Shown here: in pieces, positions 1 to 7,417 of the stretch
How the letters are laid out: each line of letters starts with the position of its first letter
How positions within the stretch are numbered: position 1 is the first letter of the stretch
Notes under the pieces: generated by a model
The model's database searches: none
The model's input: only the letters and a program-made list of their open reading frames with translations
What the model was told of the DNA's origin: nothing
Program-made: the position numbers and the translations under genes
From: CAKSQF01 sp964582375
GTDB lineage: Bacteria; Bacillota; Clostridia; Oscillospirales; CAG-272
NCBI GenBank assembly: GCA_964582375.1
Contig: CAZORL010000019.1
Span: forward strand, 1 to 26,428
Length of the DNA stretch: 26,428 nt
Direction of reading: 5' to 3'

Positions 1-104
1 GCCCTTGAAGCTTAATTACATACGGTTAATATGAAGCCGACTTTATGACCACTAACGAAGTGGAAATACAAGCCTTGTCTTATTGACAGATACAATCCCA
101 TTAT

Positions 105-343
105 GATAATGCATTAGCCGAAATTTTTTTCTCAATCCTCAAAACCGAGTGTCTTTACCGCACGAAGATCCGCACCTATGAGGAGGCGCGCCTCCTCATA
201 GGTGCAACATTCAGTTCTACAACAACGAACGTATCCAACTTAAAACAAAACTGACACCACTCGAAAAGCGATGTCAGTTCGTTGCCTATTTTTTTATATT
301 ATCTACCGTAGGGGTGTTTTTTATGCTGTCCGTACAGCAGTGA
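105..343 (+). pseudogene. IS3-family transposase (OrfB) 3' remnant, frameshifted
   Basis: Translation from 105 reads DNALAEIFFSILKTEC followed by RTYEEARLLI, the typical C-terminal part of an IS3/IS150-type OrfB integrase containing the DDE glutamate region. The frame is lost at about 201-208 and resumes one frame over with IQFYNNERIQLKTKLTPLEKRCQF, the expected end of the same protein, running to a stop at 341-343. The break equals a net loss of one base. Upstream of 105 the frame contains stops and only scraps of the family (QALSY, then a stop), so the gene is decayed as well as possibly cut by the window edge. No terminal inverted repeat could be identified. It is a dead element; family identification is firm, the exact IS group is not. 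Confidence 0.85.
172..205. repeat. Perfect 34-bp palindrome inside the transposase remnant
   Basis: The 17 bases at 172-188 are the exact reverse complement of those at 189-205, with GCGCGC at the centre. The inner part encodes YEEARLLI in the transposase frame and is naturally near-palindromic; the outer right arm (201-205) is where the conserved coding sequence has been replaced and the frame lost. Seen directly. Confidence 0.95.
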
Positions 344-350
344 GGTTTTT
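324..350 (+). terminator. Possible weak hairpin terminator after the IS remnant
   Basis: TGCTGT (324-329) and ACAGCA (334-339) form a 6-bp stem with a CCGT loop, followed after GTGAGG by a run of six T. The stem is short and the T tract is offset, so termination on the plus strand is only possible. It may instead belong to the end of the decayed element. Confidence 0.25.
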
Positions 351-387
351 TCATAGATCTTATGTTGATTTATCTTTGTACGTGAGA

Positions 388-1275
388 TCACCCCAGCGGA
401 TAGTCGTGCTCCACGGTGTCAGGGGTGTCGCAGGTAATGATCGTTTTTCCGTCCTTTTCCTCAAAGCGGATGCCGCCGATCGCGAGTCTGCGCGGATGGA
501 TCGTGCCGGGTGCGTAGTGTGTGTGGTAAATAATAAACATCTCTGATCCATCGGGAGATGTCGTAATGCAGTGATGTCCCGCACCGCTGACTGTTTTTCC
601 GTCACCGACGAGAATGGGATTGCCCTCGTATTTCACAAAATCGCCGAGAGGCGAGTCGGATGTTCCGTAGCAAACGCAGTAGAATGGAGACTCGAAGTGG
701 CATGCCGAATATGTGAGGTAGTATACTCCATCCTTTTTGAGCATGTAAGGTGCCTCTACAACTCCCGCTTGATGACGCTCGTAATCATGCTCGTGCTCGT
801 AGATCAGCTTTTCGGTCGAGAGATCGGGCGTAATGCGATCTTCCATCATCTTGCAACCGTAGATCGCATACTTGTGACCCTCGCGCCATGAAACATAGTA
901 AATGTACATGTCATCACCTTCAAAGAAGATATGTCCGTCGATCGAGTGGTCGAACAGAAATCCTTCCTGCGGAACGAACGGTCCCATCGGATCGTCGGCG
1001 ATTGCGAGTCCGAGATGCTCGGAAACGGTGACGAGCATGTAGAACTTTCCGTCCTTTTCCTTGATGTCGGGTGCCCAATAGGCATTCTTATAGCCCCATG
1101 CGTCGCCGAGTATCTCGCCGCTCTTTTCCCAGTTTACGAGATCGGTCGATGTGTAGACCTCATAATTGTGCGAGTTTGTGTTGTAAGACGTACCGTAGAG
1201 GTAGTACTTACCGTTGTGGTAGATCACGTCGGGATCGGCAATGCCGTCGAGGATCGGGTTTTTGAATTTTTTCAT
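388..1275 (-). CDS. Glycoside hydrolase family 43 protein (arabinosidase/xylosidase type)
   Basis: A 295-residue protein with the five-bladed propeller features of GH43: an ADPD motif at the N-terminus (putative base Asp14), WAPD at 67-70, SIDGHIF with the pKa-modulating Asp113, and VVEAPYM with the putative acid Glu174; an SGAGHH segment follows. No signal peptide or accessory carbohydrate-binding domain is present, so it is probably cytoplasmic and acts on imported arabino- or xylo-oligosaccharides; substrate cannot be assigned. Members of this size are single-domain enzymes. The ATG has AAAGGAG about 10 nt upstream. It lies 27 nt downstream of nnr on the same strand and is likely co-transcribed with it, an odd partner. 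All three catalytic residues are intact although the 3' end lies only about 45 bp from a dead IS element. Confidence 0.9.
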   Translation of the reverse strand: MKKFKNPILDGIADPDVIYHNGKYYLYGTSYNTNSHNYEVYTSTDLVNWEKSGEILGDAWGYKNAYWAPDIKEKDGKFYMLVTVSEHLGLAIADDPMGPFVPQEGFLFDHSIDGHIFFEGDDMYIYYVSWREGHKYAIYGCKMMEDRITPDLSTEKLIYEHEHDYERHQAGVVEAPYMLKKDGVYYLTYSACHFESPFYCVCYGTSDSPLGDFVKYEGNPILVGDGKTVSGAGHHCITTSPDGSEMFIIYHTHYAPGTIHPRRLAIGGIRFEEKDGKTIITCDTPDTVEHDYPLG

Positions 1276-1302
1276 TTTCTTTTCTCCTTTTGCGGATTTT
1301 TA

Positions 1303-2817
1303 TTATTTATGATAAGCGTATATTTCGCTTACTGCATCTTGTATTGATCCGACTGTGTCGGATGCGATCATGGAAACTGGATTTGTCTTATTCTGTGCCA
1401 TCTCGCCCGCACGTCCCGCTATCCACGCACCGCAGGCGACAGTTTTTACGATCGATGCGGTCGAATATCCGAGTAGTGAAGTGATGATGCCCGAAAGAAC
1501 ATCCCCCGAGCCGCCGACAGCCATTCCGGCACATCCGCGATCGATTATACAGCACTCCTTGCCATCTGTGATAACTGTCGAGCTGCCCTTTAACAAAAGC
1601 GTGACATTGTTGAACCCACTTGCAAATCTCTTTGCCGCATTGACGGGATCGGACAGCGTATCCCTGACCGACACACCCGACAGCCGCTCAAATTCCTTTG
1701 GATGAGGGGTGAGAACTATCGGACAATGTGCATCCCTTAAAGCATTCATGCCGATGCGTGAAAGTGTATTCAGTCCGTCTGCATCGATTAGGAGCGGAAC
1801 TTTGCAGGTTTTGATGATGTATGCCAGTATCTCACCGCAGTGCCGACCGTTGCCCCAGCCCATTCCAACACCAAGTGCGGATATTCCTTGCATTGCTCGA
1901 TCGATGCCGTCTTTGTCAAAGATCATGTTTCCGCCATCATCATCTATTGTGGTAAGCGTTGCATCAAGCAGTCGCGGAGCAATGAGCGAAACAGTCGATC
2001 GTGCGATTGCCACTCTGCATACGCCGCACCCCGATCTCAGGGAAGCGGATGCATTTTCTGCAAGCTTTATCGCACCGCTGTAGTTTGTGCAACCGCCGAG
2101 CAAAGTTATATATCCAAACGTGCCCTTGTGACAGTAATTCTCGCGCTTGGGAATTACCGATGCAAAATCACACGCCTCACAAAGTTCTGAATATTCGCCA
2201 ACGATCGGTATGCCGATGTCGAGATCGGCAAGCTCTCCGACGGCATCTTTGCCATGACCGAATACATGACCGTATTTCAGCGTGCCGATCGAGAGCGTAA
2301 TGTCTGCTCTGACGAAGGTGTCGCCAAGCCCCGAGTTGCCCGAAAGACCGCTCGGAATGTCGATCGAGATGACCTTGGAATCTCTTTCTTTGGCAGCGTT
2401 TATCATGTGTATCGCAACTTCCGAGTCTCCGCTTGGAAAGCCGTGAAAGCCTGTGCCGAATATGCAGTCAACTATCAGCATTGCGCCATCTGTCACAATG
2501 TCAGACAAAGGTGAACATGTGATGTTTTGCATTAGGCACTCCGAAAAGAAATATCTTGCCTCATTCGAGCGTGGCTCGCCGACGTTTATTACGCGACAGG
2601 GGATATTTGCCGATCTAAGGAGCAATGCGAGTGCCATGCCGTCAGCACCGTTGTTGCCGACACCGCAATAGATCGCTATATCCGAATAAGCAGAAAAATT
2701 AAACGCAGAAAAGATCGCAAAGGCGGCACGTCTTACAAGCTCGATGCCGGATGTTCCCGAAAGGATGCACGCCTTGTCCGACTCGCGCATGACATTTGCG
2801 GATATTATCTTTTTCAC
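1303..2817 (-). CDS. nnr: Bifunctional NAD(P)H-hydrate repair enzyme Nnr (epimerase + dehydratase)
   Basis: Repairs hydrated NADH and NADPH: the N-terminal YjeF_N domain epimerises R-NAD(P)HX to the S form, the C-terminal kinase-fold domain dehydrates S-NAD(P)HX using ADP. Epimerase motifs are GVGNNGADG (52-60), VDCIFGTG around Asp117 and SIDIPSG (151-157); dehydratase motifs are KGTFG (231-235), TPHPKEF (370-376) and GGSGDVLSG (435-443, catalytic Asp439). Length about 504 residues is normal for the fused enzyme. I chose a GTG at 2817 because AGGTGG sits 8 nt upstream and the product then begins KKIISANVMRESD like relatives; an ATG at 2844 would add nine residues but lies before this site. 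It is first in a two-gene operon with the GH43 gene, from a promoter at 2853-2881. Confidence 0.95.
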   Translation of the reverse strand: MKKIISANVMRESDKACILSGTSGIELVRRAAFAIFSAFNFSAYSDIAIYCGVGNNGADGMALALLLRSANIPCRVINVGEPRSNEARYFFSECLMQNITCSPLSDIVTDGAMLIVDCIFGTGFHGFPSGDSEVAIHMINAAKERDSKVISIDIPSGLSGNSGLGDTFVRADITLSIGTLKYGHVFGHGKDAVGELADLDIGIPIVGEYSELCEACDFASVIPKRENYCHKGTFGYITLLGGCTNYSGAIKLAENASASLRSGCGVCRVAIARSTVSLIAPRLLDATLTTIDDDGGNMIFDKDGIDRAMQGISALGVGMGWGNGRHCGEILAYIIKTCKVPLLIDADGLNTLSRIGMNALRDAHCPIVLTPHPKEFERLSGVSVRDTLSDPVNAAKRFASGFNNVTLLLKGSSTVITDGKECCIIDRGCAGMAVGGSGDVLSGIITSLLGYSTASIVKTVACGAWIAGRAGEMAQNKTNPVSMIASDTVGSIQDAVSEIYAYHK

Positions 2818-2852
2818 GACTGTCACCACCTGCCTGATTAACATCTGTCTAT

Positions 2853-2881
2853 ATGATACAATGAAATTGCTCGATTGTCAA
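2853..2881 (-). promoter_or_regulatory. SigA promoter for nnr-GH43
   Basis: On the minus strand, TTGACA (2881-2876) and TATCAT (2858-2853) are separated by exactly 17 nt, about 35 nt upstream of the chosen nnr start. It is divergent from the promoter at 2932-2960. Confidence 0.8.
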
Positions 2882-2931
2882 GTACTTTTTGTAAATTTTG
2901 GGGAAAAATAATTCTTTTTTGCTGGTATCGA

Positions 2932-2960
2932 TTGACAAAACGGCCGTAAAAGTGTATAAT
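2932..2960 (+). promoter_or_regulatory. Consensus SigA promoter for the 3001-7975 operon
   Basis: TTGACA (2932-2937), 17-nt spacer, TATAAT (2955-2960): both boxes match consensus exactly. It lies 40 nt upstream of the pseudouridine synthase start. No other strong promoter was seen before the hairpin at 7985, so the genes to 7975 may be one transcript. Confidence 0.9.
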
Positions 2961-3000
2961 AAGAGTAAATCTTTCGACAGGCCGAGGAGTGCATGACAAA

Positions 3001-3669
3001 ATGCTCGAAATATTATATTCCGATGATGATATCGCGGTAGTTCGTAAACCGGCGGGTGTCGTTTGCGAACATACAAATGCAGACGACGGACTTGTCGATC
3101 TGCTTTGCAAAATGTTTCCGGGCGATCAGTTTTATGTTGTACACAGGCTCGATCGTCCGACTGTCGGCGTCATGGTGTATGCCAAAAATTCTACCGTTGC
3201 CGCGAGTCTTTCCGATGCCTTTGCAAACGGTAGGGTCAAGAAAGAATATTTCGCGGTCATCTGCGGACAGCCTCCCGAGAGTAGTGGAGAACTTTTTGAT
3301 CTGCTCTATTTTGATAAACGAGTTGGAAAGAGTTTTCCTGTTCGACGCCCAAGAAAGGGCGTCAAGGATGCACGCCTTGAGTTTTTTTTCATATCTTGCG
3401 TTGATACGGATGACGGCACGCTCTCGCTTTTGAACGTGAGGCTTTACACCGGAAGAACACATCAGATCAGAGTGCAGTTTGCCTCGCGTCGTATGCCTCT
3501 TTATGCCGATCGAAAATACGGCGGCAGGGGCGATGGGGCTTTGGGACTTTTTTGCTACGCACTCGAATTTGATCATCCGAAAAATCGAAAACACATGCGA
3601 TTTGTATGCACGCCCGATAATGTTACGCCTTGGAATATTTTTAATATTGGAGGGGATACGCAAACATGA
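3001..3669 (+). CDS. RluA-family RNA pseudouridine synthase
   Basis: Isomerises uridine to pseudouridine in rRNA or tRNA. The catalytic motif HRLDRPTVG (48-56, Asp51) is clear, and GRTHQIR (151-157) is the conserved RNA-binding/active-site segment. At 222 residues it lacks an N-terminal S4 domain, like RluA, RluC-short or TruC-type enzymes; the RNA target cannot be inferred. An in-frame GTG at 2989 overlaps the AGGAG (2985-2989) and is too close, while the ATG at 3001 is 11 nt from it, so 3001 was chosen. The stop overlaps the next start as ATGA, indicating translational coupling. It heads the operon that continues into a metal-type ABC module. Confidence 0.93.
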   Translation: MLEILYSDDDIAVVRKPAGVVCEHTNADDGLVDLLCKMFPGDQFYVVHRLDRPTVGVMVYAKNSTVAASLSDAFANGRVKKEYFAVICGQPPESSGELFDLLYFDKRVGKSFPVRRPRKGVKDARLEFFFISCVDTDDGTLSLLNVRLYTGRTHQIRVQFASRRMPLYADRKYGGRGDGALGLFCYALEFDHPKNRKHMRFVCTPDNVTPWNIFNIGGDTQT

Positions 3670-4139
3670 AGATGCTTTTTAAGCAGAGATTTTTTTCGTG
3701 GTTTGACAGCTACGATATATTTGATGAAAGCGGCAGGACACTCTACAGCGTAAAAGGCGAGCTTTCGTGGGGACACCTCCTTCGCGTGTATAGCGCAGAC
3801 GGAAGGGAACTCGGATATATAAAGGAGCGTGTTCTTACATGGTTGCCCAAATTCGAGATATACATTTCGGATGTCTGTGTCGGTTCTGTAAAAAAGGAAT
3901 TAACATTTTTCAGACCTCGGTTTATGGTAGATTATAACGGTTGGCATGTTGATGGAAACTTTTGGGAATGGGACTATTCGGTAACCGACGCAAGCGGAGG
4001 ATACATCGCCACTGTCACAAAAGATCTTTGGAGACTTACCGACACATATTTGATAGATGTTTATGATCCCGAAAATGCACTTGTTACACTTATGCTCGTG
4101 CTTGCGATCGATGCGGAAAAGTGTTCGCGTAATAACTGA
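3666..4139 (+). CDS. LURP-one-related / YxjI-like protein
   Basis: A 157-residue soluble protein whose pattern (KQRFFSWFDSYDIFDESG, then YSVKGE, a hydrophobic strand-rich core, a second half starting near DYNGWHVDG, and a C-terminal helix LVTLMLVLAIDA) fits the LURP-one/YxjI tubby-like family. These fold as a 12-strand barrel around a central hydrophobic helix; function in bacteria is unknown and binding to membranes or lipids is only suggested. It has no signal peptide. The start overlaps the stop of the preceding gene, with GGAGGGG about 10 nt upstream. Position between an RNA modification gene and a transporter module gives little functional information. Confidence 0.8.
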   Translation: MKMLFKQRFFSWFDSYDIFDESGRTLYSVKGELSWGHLLRVYSADGRELGYIKERVLTWLPKFEIYISDVCVGSVKKELTFFRPRFMVDYNGWHVDGNFWEWDYSVTDASGGYIATVTKDLWRLTDTYLIDVYDPENALVTLMLVLAIDAEKCSRNN

Positions 4140-4163
4140 TTTTATTGAAAGGGGGCATGTGCC

Positions 4164-4466
4164 TTGAAGACCAATCTCAAAATAAAGATAAAACACTCCG
4201 AGAGGCTTGTTGCTCTCTTTTGCATGCTATTGGTGCTTGTTTGCACCATCGCTTTCTGCCTGCCGCACTCGCATTGCGATCATGACATTGACTGCCGGAT
4301 ATGTGGGATGTTTCGTATGCTCGGAGCGGTGCTTGTTGCCCTGTATGCATCGTCTTTGCTTGCGGTCGGCAACAGTGTATTCGACATCGGAGACGGAAGA
4401 TATCCCTGCCTGTGGCTGATGCGGGAAAACTCGCAGATCGGACTAAAGGTAAAGCTTTCGAATTAA
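4164..4466 (+). CDS. Small membrane protein with His/Cys motif (possible metal binding)
   Basis: A 100-residue protein with an N-terminal hydrophobic segment (about 15-33), a short segment reading PHSHCDHDIDCRICGM, a second hydrophobic stretch (about 53-70) and a polar tail. The His/Cys cluster would lie just outside the first membrane segment and resembles small clostridial proteins with H-x-C-x(4)-DCxIC signatures found beside metal transport genes (from memory). Function is not established. The start is a TTG with GGGGG 8 nt upstream; an out-of-frame ATG at 4157 gives a product without these features. It stands 53 nt before the ABC ATPase and shares the probable transcript, suggesting a metal-sensing, sequestering or accessory role. 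Confidence 0.7.
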   Translation: MKTNLKIKIKHSERLVALFCMLLVLVCTIAFCLPHSHCDHDIDCRICGMFRMLGAVLVALYASSLLAVGNSVFDIGDGRYPCLWLMRENSQIGLKVKLSN

Positions 4467-4500
4467 GTTTAGCTCATATATCTAAAAGCGAATACTTAAT
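4462..4500. other. AT-rich nested inverted repeat before the ABC ATPase
   Basis: ATTAAGT (4462-4468) is inverted at ACTTAAT (4494-4500), and TTTAG (4468-4472) pairs with CTAAA (4482-4486) inside it. It sits between the His/Cys protein and the ATPase ribosome binding site (AAAGGA, near 4505). It could be an mRNA hairpin or an operator; no known consensus was matched. Confidence 0.35.
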
Positions 4501-4519
4501 ACGAAAGGATTATTACGGA

Positions 4520-5191
4520 ATGATAGAAATAAATGGTCTCAAGAAACAATTCCAAAACGAGACCGAAATAGAATATCTCGACAAGACCTTCGAGAGCGGA
4601 AGATCATACATGCTCCTTGGTGCGTCGGGATGCGGCAAATCGACACTGCTTAACATGATGGCGGGCGTCCTTTCGCCAACCGAAGGCTCTGTTGTGATTG
4701 ACGGCGTCAATATGACGGCAGTGTCACAAAAAGAAAAGGACAAGTTCAGAATAGAGAAGATAGGCTATATCTTTCAAGATTTTAAGCTTATAGAGGAGAT
4801 GACGGTCGCCGACAATATCGCCATCTTGAAACTTGAGGGAATCGATCTTTCGGGTATTGACGAAATGCTGAAAAAGCTCGGCATTTACGAAAAGAAATAC
4901 TCAAAGATCAAGCATTTGTCGGGCGGACAAAAGCAGAGGGTGGCGATTGCTCGTGCCCTTGTCAAAAAACCGGAGATCATCCTTGCCGACGAGCCGACGG
5001 GAAATCTTAATTTTGCGGTCGGTGAACAGGTAATAAGAGAACTTGTCGAGGTGTCAAAGGGGAAGACTTTGATCGCCGTCACACATGATGACAGGCTTGC
5101 ACACTACTTCGATGAAGTTGTTGACATGAATGAGATGACAAGTGGAATGCGCGATGTTCAAAATGAAGGGCAGGGTGAGTCTGATGATTAA
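4520..5191 (+). CDS. ABC transporter ATP-binding protein, LolD/MacB-like
   Basis: A 223-residue nucleotide-binding subunit: Walker A GASGCGKST (34-42), Q-loop at FQDF (85-88), signature LSGGQKQR (133-140), Walker B IILADEP (153-159), then GNLN and the switch THD (His189). LADEPTGNLN is the hallmark of the LolD/MacB/FtsE-like class that partners FtsX-fold permeases and drives extracytoplasmic conformational work rather than classical channel transport. GNLN replaces the usual GNLD. The ATG at 4520 begins IEINGLKKQF as expected, with AAAGGA about 11 nt upstream. Its end overlaps the permease start by 8 nt, so both are surely partners. Confidence 0.95.
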   Translation: MIEINGLKKQFQNETEIEYLDKTFESGRSYMLLGASGCGKSTLLNMMAGVLSPTEGSVVIDGVNMTAVSQKEKDKFRIEKIGYIFQDFKLIEEMTVADNIAILKLEGIDLSGIDEMLKKLGIYEKKYSKIKHLSGGQKQRVAIARALVKKPEIILADEPTGNLNFAVGEQVIRELVEVSKGKTLIAVTHDDRLAHYFDEVVDMNEMTSGMRDVQNEGQGESDD

Positions 5192-6395
5192 ATTTGCTCT
5201 TAAAAACATGGCGATAAAGCGAGTGCAGATATTGCTTGTCGTCCTCTCTATCGTAGTATCGGCAGGCATCGGCGTGCTTGCGTTCAATGTCGCAACACAA
5301 GTCGATGAAGGAATAACCAATAACGCCGGATATTATTCGGCGATCATCGGACCGGCAGGCAGTAAAACACAGCTTGCGATGAACTCGATGTATTTTACCG
5401 ACTCGCCGATAGGAACGATACCGTTTTCGGTAGTCAGCACACTTCAGTCGGACTCCCGCGTCACATCGGTCATTCCGTTCGCCATGGCTGACAATTATAA
5501 CGGCTACAGCGTAGTCGGAACATCACCCGAGTACCTTGCGTCCAAAAAGGTTGCAAACGGCTCGCTTTTCGAAAAAAGCGGGACTCTCCAAGCGGTCCTC
5601 GGATCGAATGTTGCAAAATACTCTTCGCTAAAGGTGGGCGATGTCATCTATACAGGTCACTCCGCAAGCTCGTCTGAGCTTCACGCACAGGGAATAGAGG
5701 TTGTCGGCATACTCGAGCAGAGTCATTCCTCTTTCGATAATGTCGTGTTCACGCAGATCAAGACCCTTTGGGAAATGCACGATCACGACGAACACGAAGA
5801 ACATGATGAGCATGAGGAAGACGAAGAGCATCATATAAGCGGAAGCGTTTGCGCTGTTCTTGTCAATACCAAAAATCCCGCATATGCGATGCAGCTTGTT
5901 GATGAATATGACGGCAAGATCATCACCGATACCGACGGTGACAGCACGACGCTTCAAGCGATCGAACCGATGAGCGTTGTCCGCGATGTGCTCAGCGATG
6001 CCGATGATACGAAATATATCGTTTTTGTCCTCTGTGCCGTTATACTTATAATGAATATCATGATCGTTTCGATCATAACACTTCTCAATATGTACCATTC
6101 GGCAAAAGAAATATCGCTCATGCGCCTGATCGGTATCAGCATGAAAAAAATTAATCTTCTCTACATAACCGAAAACGGTATAATGGGAATTGTGTCGATA
6201 ATACTTGCCTTTGTCGTTTCGAGGGTCTGCATGCTTTTGATGAACGGATATGTTCAATCGATGGGAGCAGTCCTCAATATGTCAAAGGTCTATCCCACCG
6301 AATTTTTGATACTTGCCGCCGTCTTTGCGATCAGTGTTTTGCCGACCGTTATCTGGACTGCGCATATGTCGAAAAAAGACGGCATATCCGATTGA
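5184..6395 (+). CDS. FtsX-like ABC permease with His/acid-rich extracytoplasmic loop
   Basis: A 403-residue MacB/FtsX-type permease: one N-terminal membrane helix (about 13-36), a large extracytoplasmic domain (about 40-275), and three C-terminal helices (about 278-300, 328-352 and 372-394). The first-helix/large-domain/three-helix plan is the family norm. The extracytoplasmic domain carries a run of alternating His, Asp and Glu at about 197-219 (HDHDEHEEHDEHEEDEEHH), a likely Zn/Cu/Ni-type metal-binding loop. The ATG at 5184 overlaps the ATPase end by 8 nt; upstream in-frame ATGs lie within the ATPase gene. With the ATPase and the CxxC lipoprotein it forms a module resembling proteobacterial zinc-regulated FtsX-type transporters; substrate is inferred, not shown. 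Confidence 0.92.
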   Translation: MIKFALKNMAIKRVQILLVVLSIVVSAGIGVLAFNVATQVDEGITNNAGYYSAIIGPAGSKTQLAMNSMYFTDSPIGTIPFSVVSTLQSDSRVTSVIPFAMADNYNGYSVVGTSPEYLASKKVANGSLFEKSGTLQAVLGSNVAKYSSLKVGDVIYTGHSASSSELHAQGIEVVGILEQSHSSFDNVVFTQIKTLWEMHDHDEHEEHDEHEEDEEHHISGSVCAVLVNTKNPAYAMQLVDEYDGKIITDTDGDSTTLQAIEPMSVVRDVLSDADDTKYIVFVLCAVILIMNIMIVSIITLLNMYHSAKEISLMRLIGISMKKINLLYITENGIMGIVSIILAFVVSRVCMLLMNGYVQSMGAVLNMSKVYPTEFLILAAVFAISVLPTVIWTAHMSKKDGISD

Positions 6396-6411
6396 TGGAG
6401 GTGTTATCGAT

Positions 6412-7380
6412 ATGATGTTTTTGAAAAATAAACAATACGCACTCCGTATTGTTGCAAAATTGCTTGCCGTCATATGTGTTGTCTGCGCTCTTTCGGGATG
6501 CGGAGGGGATGACGGTGAGATCACGAAACTCAGCTTTAAGACCGCATCCGGATATGACTATCTGAAAACGCTTGACGGCAAGACCGTTACGATAAGCGGA
6601 TACATGGCGACAAGCTCGCCCGTTGACGGATCGTTTATCTTTTTGATGAATCTGCCTTACCAAAGCTGTCCGTTCTGCGTGCCAAACACATCTCAGCTTT
6701 CAAATACCATGGAGATATACCCCAAAAAGGGCGAGTCCTTCTCCTATACGACGCAGGCGATAAAGGTCGTCGGCAAGCTTGAGGTTGCAGATGACAAAAA
6801 CAAGCCATTTACCGATATGTATGGTTACGAGTTCAACTATAAAATAGTTGATGCGACCTACACGATCATAAAGGCTGAGGAGCTCTCGGCAGATATGGCT
6901 CTTTGGCAGAAGATCGCCGATACCGATGTTGTCAGCGAGATATATAAAATGTACGACTATGTCAACTTCCTCTGCAAGTGGCCGACATATTATGTAAACA
7001 ACTATACATCCGAGAGCGGAGAGGAAATACCCGGATATTATCTCTACCCGAGCGATGCCGAGAGATATCTGTATAACGACGGTGCACAGTATAACTACGG
7101 ATATAAGGAAGGGTATTTTGATTCTATCGTGAGTAGGATAGAATCGGTAGATAAGACCGCGTTTGTCGATCTTGTCGCTAATATCAGAAAAGCAGAGTCG
7201 CTTGCAAAAAAGGCACTTGCCGAGCTTGAAAATAAGAATTATACCTCTGAATACAAGTATGTCGATATGTTCGGCAAAGAAGATCATGTCTATAAGCTGA
7301 ATATCGGCGAAGAGCTTGAGAAGAGCATGGACAACATCTACGCTGAGTTCTCGAATTGGCTCGGAAGCTGGGAAATGTAA
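6412..7380 (+). CDS. Lipoprotein with DUF3299-like segment and CPFC motif
   Basis: A 322-residue exported lipoprotein: basic N-terminus, hydrophobic core and lipobox LSGC (Cys30). The first domain reads LDGKTVTISGYM, then FIFLMNLPYQSCPFC (Cys86, Cys89), which has the layout of DUF3299-type small beta domains (a 'gyv/flLvPy' strand followed by a cysteine or proline loop) known from zinc-regulated ABC operons in proteobacteria; this relationship is inferred by eye. The remaining C-terminal ~180 residues are Tyr/Glu-rich and probably helical, of unknown function. GGAGG lies 10 nt before the ATG at 6412. It follows the permease by 16 nt and is the likely extracytoplasmic metal-handling partner. 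Confidence 0.8.
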   Translation: MMFLKNKQYALRIVAKLLAVICVVCALSGCGGDDGEITKLSFKTASGYDYLKTLDGKTVTISGYMATSSPVDGSFIFLMNLPYQSCPFCVPNTSQLSNTMEIYPKKGESFSYTTQAIKVVGKLEVADDKNKPFTDMYGYEFNYKIVDATYTIIKAEELSADMALWQKIADTDVVSEIYKMYDYVNFLCKWPTYYVNNYTSESGEEIPGYYLYPSDAERYLYNDGAQYNYGYKEGYFDSIVSRIESVDKTAFVDLVANIRKAESLAKKALAELENKNYTSEYKYVDMFGKEDHVYKLNIGEELEKSMDNIYAEFSNWLGSWEM

Positions 7381-7417
7381 ATGATCAAAAAACAAATAAG
7401 AAAGGTAAAGGGTTTAC

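Noticed and set aside
3013..3663. 216-codon minus-strand ORF
   Set aside because: Shadow of the RluA-type gene on the opposite strand.
5628..6257. Long minus-strand ORF (209 codons) opposite the FtsX-like permease
   Set aside because: Fully antisense to a gene with clear family features and overlap with its ATPase; His-rich stretches merely mirror the other strand. No ribosome binding site or domain.
6700..7395. 231-codon minus-strand ORF
   Set aside because: Antisense to the lipoprotein gene, which has a lipobox, binding site and operon context.
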